From positions 1 through 64,000 of the forward strand of contig CAWGCA010000018.1 of the NCBI GenBank assembly GCA_963820955.1: a stretch of DNA of 64,000 bases, in the 5' to 3' direction. The notes under the pieces are model-generated. The model was given only the letters and a program-made list of their open reading frames with translations. It made no database searches and was not told the DNA's origin. Shown here one piece after another: positions 60,688 through 64,000 of the stretch. Within the stretch, counting starts at the first letter, position 1. Every line of letters starts with the position of its first letter. A program made the position numbers and the translations under genes. The stretch is from CAWGCA01 sp963820955. Lineage in GTDB: Bacteria > Pseudomonadota > Gammaproteobacteria > Chromatiales > Chromatiaceae.

Positions 60688-62661
60688 ATGACCGAACAAG
60701 GGAAGAACAAAACGACGATAAAGCGGGCAATAAAACGGCTGGCGTCCATCGTCCTGTTTGTGATGCTGGCTGCTTTTCTAGCCTATGAAGTGCCGACCAT
60801 CGAGGTTGCCTGGGTCACAGCAATTCTTTTGCTCACTATCTATCTCTTCGCGTTCGAGGTCGTCGATGTGGACGTGGCGGCGATCACCATCATGGTAATC
60901 CTGGGTCTGACCGGGCTGTTCGCGCCCTCAATGGGGCTGGAACAGGGATTGGTCGACAGCAAACACCTTTTCGATGGCTTTTCGAGCAATGCCGTCATTT
61001 CGATCATTGCCGTTATGATCATCGGTGCCGGTTTGGACAAAACGGGCATTATGAGCAAGGTCGCCGCCTTCATTCTGAAGATTGGCGGTTCTGCGGAAGG
61101 ACGTATTGTTCCGATCATTTCCAGTACCGTGGCGATCATATCCTCTTTTATGCAGAATGTGGGGGCCGCAGCGTTGTTTCTGCCGGTCGTCTCGCGTATT
61201 TCGGCCCGCTCCGGGCTGCCCATGTCCCGTTTGCTGATGCCCATGGGTTTCTGCGCCATTCTTGGTGGTACGGTGACGATGGTGGGTTCCTCGCCCCTGA
61301 TCCTGTTGAATGATCTGATTTTGACCTCAAATACCGCGCTGCCGTCGGATCAGCAGATGCAGCCATGGGGGCTTTTTTCGGTTACTCCGGTCGGTCTGGT
61401 TTTAGTCGCCAGCGGCATCGTCTATTTTTTGCTGGCAGGGCGCTTCGTTCTGCCCGCCACCCAAGGTAGCGGCAGTACCAGCGGATCTGACGCCATGGAG
61501 TACTTTCATAAACTCTATGGCCTGAAGCCTTCCCTGCGTGAGATCGTTGTGCCTGATCGCAGCAAACTTGTCGGCCGTTTGTTGGGCGAGATAGAAGGTA
61601 CCTACAGTCTCCGGGTAATCGGCCTCAAACGCAGCGGTCAGGCCAGTATGGTAGGGCCGGGATCAGCGGCTTACGATACCGAGTTAGAAGCTGGTATGGT
61701 GCTGGGGATTATCGCCTTAAAGGTCCATATCGACACCTTTGTCAACAAGTATGAGTTGAAGAAGCGAAAGGAAATGCGGAGTTTCTCCGAATCCCTGTCA
61801 CCCACCAAGGCTGGTATCGCGGAGGTGGTTATTCCGCCAGGCTCTAATCTCATCGGCAAGAGTGCGCGTGAAGCCTGGCTGCGTAAGACCCACGGTCTTA
61901 GCATGATTGCCCTGCACCGTGGCGGCGAAACGCTGCGCCAGGGGGAGAATATACGAAGCATGCCTTTTCAAGTGGGCGATGCCCTGGTGGTTCACACTAC
62001 CTGGGAGAACCTGGCCCGGTTGGAAAGCGATCGGAATTTCGTGGTAGTCACCACCGAATTTCCCCATGAAGAATCGCGTCCCCAGAAGGTGGGCTGGGCC
62101 GCGCTGTTTTTCTCCATTGCGCTTTATCTGGTGCTGTTCACTGAGATTCGTCTTTCAATCGCGCTGTTGACTGGTGCAGCGGGCATGATTCTTTCCGGGG
62201 TATTAAAGATCGATGAGGCCTATCAGGCGGTCTCCTGGAAGACTGTCTTTCTATTGGCCAGCTTGATTCCCCTTGGTCTGGCGGTAGAACAGTCAGGCAC
62301 TGCAAAGTGGATTGCCGAGCAGACGCTGTCGCTGATGGGCGATATGCCGGTGTGGGTAATACAGGTGGCGGTCGCGGCGCTTTCCACGTTTTTTACCCTG
62401 GTGATGTCCAACGTAGGAGCCACCGTTCTGTTGGTGCCTCTGGCGGTCAATATTGCAATCGGCGTGGGTGCGGACCCGGCGGTGTTTGCGTTGACAGTGG
62501 CTATCGCTACATCCAATTCCTTCTTGATTCCCACCCACCAGGTGAACGCACTGATTATGGGGCCAGCGGGCTATCGAGTCCCGGATTTCATCCGTGCGGG
62601 CAGTCTTATGACAGTGCTGTTTCTCATCGTGATGATCGTAATGATGAATCTGCTGTTCTGA
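60688..62661 (+). CDS. SLC13-family anion permease with RCK_C domains
   Basis: This is a 657-residue inner-membrane transporter of the DASS/SLC13 superfamily with about eleven helices. The first half (VAWVTAILLLTIYLFAFEVV, AVISIIAVMIIGAGLDKTGI) includes a substrate-site hairpin SSFMQNVGAAALFLPVVSRI and GFCAILGGTVTMVGSSPLIL. Two cytoplasmic TrkA_C (RCK_C) domains follow (LREIVVPDRSKLVGRLLGEI and IAEVVIPPGSNLIGKSAREA). The second half repeats the hairpin (VMSNVGATVLLVPLAVNIAI, then SNSFLIPTHQVNALIMGPAG). Members transport dicarboxylates, sulfate or other anions; here the substrate is open. ATG 60688 (MTEQGKNK) is the likely start. Family A and C fragments lie upstream. Confidence 0.9.
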   Translation: MTEQGKNKTTIKRAIKRLASIVLFVMLAAFLAYEVPTIEVAWVTAILLLTIYLFAFEVVDVDVAAITIMVILGLTGLFAPSMGLEQGLVDSKHLFDGFSSNAVISIIAVMIIGAGLDKTGIMSKVAAFILKIGGSAEGRIVPIISSTVAIISSFMQNVGAAALFLPVVSRISARSGLPMSRLLMPMGFCAILGGTVTMVGSSPLILLNDLILTSNTALPSDQQMQPWGLFSVTPVGLVLVASGIVYFLLAGRFVLPATQGSGSTSGSDAMEYFHKLYGLKPSLREIVVPDRSKLVGRLLGEIEGTYSLRVIGLKRSGQASMVGPGSAAYDTELEAGMVLGIIALKVHIDTFVNKYELKKRKEMRSFSESLSPTKAGIAEVVIPPGSNLIGKSAREAWLRKTHGLSMIALHRGGETLRQGENIRSMPFQVGDALVVHTTWENLARLESDRNFVVVTTEFPHEESRPQKVGWAALFFSIALYLVLFTEIRLSIALLTGAAGMILSGVLKIDEAYQAVSWKTVFLLASLIPLGLAVEQSGTAKWIAEQTLSLMGDMPVWVIQVAVAALSTFFTLVMSNVGATVLLVPLAVNIAIGVGADPAVFALTVAIATSNSFLIPTHQVNALIMGPAGYRVPDFIRAGSLMTVLFLIVMIVMMNLLF

Positions 62662-62762
62662 GTGCGAGGACTGGGATCCTATGGCAATAGAAAACGCCGC
62701 GCCTCTAGTGAGAGCACTCCCAATCATGAATACATGACCCGGCATACTCCCCCGGGCAGTAG

Positions 62763-63107
62763 TCAGCAGGTTAAATGCAACGCTGCTACAATACGGGCGC
62801 AGTTCTGCTGAAGTTGATTGAAAACATCCACCGCCTCTGGTGTTTTTACCACTTCAACCTTGATCCCCTTGTCGTTCAAAAAAGAGCGGGTGGCATCGGG
62901 TACCCGCATGCGTCCGAAATAACCGGTACCTATGACGACCACTTGCGGTTTGGCATCGATGGCCGTATCAAGGTCTCCAATGGCCAGATTATGCCCTTCT
63001 GCGCGCCACCAGCCGTTTTGTACCCCCTCCGGTGTGATGACGACATCGGTGCTGTAATTCTTACCGTCGACTTCGATGTGACCAAAGGTATAGTTTGTGA
63101 TCTTCAT
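62763..63107 (-). CDS. MTH938/NDUFAF3-like domain protein
   Basis: This 114-residue protein of the MTH938 (DUF498) fold has a beta-rich N-terminus (TFGHIEVDGKNYSTDVVITP) followed by VVVIGTGYFGRMRVPDATRS, the conserved GTG motif, and a helical end (TPEAVDVFNQLQQNCARIVA). In mitochondria the related NDUFAF3 assists complex I assembly; bacterial members have no fixed role. The start at ATG 63107 lacks a strong ribosome-binding site. It is a single gene divergent from gpmI. Confidence 0.9.
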   Translation of the reverse strand: MKITNYTFGHIEVDGKNYSTDVVITPEGVQNGWWRAEGHNLAIGDLDTAIDAKPQVVVIGTGYFGRMRVPDATRSFLNDKGIKVEVVKTPEAVDVFNQLQQNCARIVAALHLTC

Positions 63108-63404
63108 ATTGTTAAGACTCGGTGATTCTGACTCTTTTGGAACTGCAAGTTCAATCTCCGTATTCCGGTAATGCCATCCGGAGGAGGAATACTAGTACCA
63201 AGAATAATAGCTTAGTGTCCCGGTCGGAGGTGGTGGAACCTCCCGCCTTCAGACGAAAAAAGTTGCTGGCACCCCTCAATACCACTCCTGGTGCCTGTTT
63301 TCCGTCGCAGCATGTTTTTGTCCTGTTTAAACGGGACTCATTTCGCTTGCAGCATACCTCAGGGTGTGGATACTAGGTCATGTTGTAGCACCAGAGAGAA
63401 TACC

Positions 63405-64000
63405 GTGAATCCTCGCCCCGTTTTACTCGCTGTTTTTGATGGCTTCGGCCTTAATCCTAGTCGGGTCCACAACGCCTGGGCACTCGCCAAGACCCCGAAC
63501 CTCGACTACTACTTCGCCTCCTATCCCCACACCGCGCTACAGGCATCGGGGCGCGCTGTCGGTTTGCCCGATTCGCAGTTTGGGAATTCGGAGGTGGGTC
63601 ACCTGACGCTCGGTGCCGGGCGGGTGCTGGAACAGGACCTGGTCCGCATCGCGGACACCATTTACGATGGGAGTCTGGTTGACCAGCCCGCCTGGCAGTC
63701 GATGCTTCAGGGGACCTCGCGTCTCCACCTGGTGGGTATGGTTTCGGATGGTGGTGTTCACTCCCACATAGAGCACCTCCTTGGAATTCTGGATCTGCTG
63801 CGCAGGCAGGGTGTGGAACCCGTGGTGCATATGATAACCGATGGGAGGGATACACCGCCCAAAGCTGCACTCAACTACTTGAAGAACCTGGAGGAATCAC
63901 TGGCGCGTTTCGACCGTGGCCAGATTGCGACGTTGAGCGGCCGGTACTGTGCAATGGATCGGGCCAGTAACTGGGATCGAACCCAGCGCGCCTGGGATAC
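63405..64000 (+). CDS. gpmI: 2,3-bisphosphoglycerate-independent phosphoglycerate mutase, 5' part
   Basis: The window ends inside this gene; the first 198 codons are present from GTG 63405 (AGAGAGAATACC upstream). The enzyme interconverts 3- and 2-phosphoglycerate using two Mn ions. Seen are the first metal-binding strand VLLAVFDGFGLN, the catalytic serine in FGNSEVGHLTLGAGRVL, VSDGGVHSHIEHL, ITDGRDTPPKAALNYLKNLE and SGRYCAMDRASNWDRTQRAW. These are in the alkaline-phosphatase-like and mutase insert domains in the normal order. The N-terminus is about five residues shorter than in E. coli but complete. Confidence 0.95.
   Translation, partial: MNPRPVLLAVFDGFGLNPSRVHNAWALAKTPNLDYYFASYPHTALQASGRAVGLPDSQFGNSEVGHLTLGAGRVLEQDLVRIADTIYDGSLVDQPAWQSMLQGTSRLHLVGMVSDGGVHSHIEHLLGILDLLRRQGVEPVVHMITDGRDTPPKAALNYLKNLEESLARFDRGQIATLSGRYCAMDRASNWDRTQRAWD

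Noticed and set aside
6577..64000. tRNA or rRNA genes
   Set aside because: No tRNA TPsiC/anticodon pattern or rRNA sequence was recognised anywhere in the window on reading both strands by eye; a dedicated tRNA scan was not possible.

Overview
The window is bacterial and made of two unlike parts. Bases 1 to about 4215 look alphaproteobacterial (Rhodobacteraceae-like). They hold an Lrp/AsnC regulator, a cytochrome P450 and a DctB/DctD C4-dicarboxylate two-component pair. Every one of these genes is broken by frameshifts, and dctD stops inside its Walker A loop, a few bases before the phaE start codon. From 4219 onward the genes look gammaproteobacterial and almost all are intact. Class III phaE-phaC, a DsrC-like protein, a SoxW-like thioredoxin and a rhodanese/metallo-beta-lactamase protein fit a sulfur-oxidising Chromatiales-like relative, though no rRNA is present to prove it. 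The join is either an assembly chimera or a decayed transfer.

Layout after the join: PHA synthase (4.2-6.4 kb); guaC, an Old Yellow Enzyme, tag and a P-type ATPase (6.6-12.8 kb); hsp20 and several less familiar proteins (13-20.4 kb); fba and ppnN (20.9-23.5 kb). Next comes a conserved peptide-tagging/proteolysis module (23.5-31.7 kb): two transglutaminase-like proteins, a circularly permuted ATP-grasp protein and an alpha-E protein, with the proteasome-like Anbu peptidase divergent from them. After it are an MFS transporter, a NifX-like protein, a flavodoxin-reductase-type fusion, a thioredoxin and a DsrC-like protein (31.8-38 kb); a PQQ sugar dehydrogenase, paired membrane coiled-coil proteins and DUF1244 (38-41 kb); mdh, rhodanese-MBL, gspB-gspA and glgX (43.4-52.5 kb); and yajD, a cold-shock protein, a universal stress protein, DUF2058, a Cache-AlbA fusion, cca, an SLC13 permease, an MTH938-like protein and the start of gpmI (52.8-64 kb).

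The intergenic space is unusually rich in small non-autonomous repeats. At least three dispersed families (called A, B and C here) and several single elements with clear terminal inverted repeats sit between genes, sometimes touching start or stop codons. No transposase gene is present, so they must be moved in trans or be fossils. No rRNA, tRNA or CRISPR array was seen.

The best candidates for new biology are the Anbu/transglutaminase/ATP-grasp module, a membrane Cache sensor fused to an AlbA_2 (Schlafen-type) domain, a family of small secreted proteins sharing a C-terminal TDLIYGS motif (two copies), a pair of membrane coiled-coil paralogues, a CCA-adding enzyme with an erased HD motif, a DsrC paralogue lacking its terminal redox cysteine, and a 15-bp coding minisatellite in gspA.
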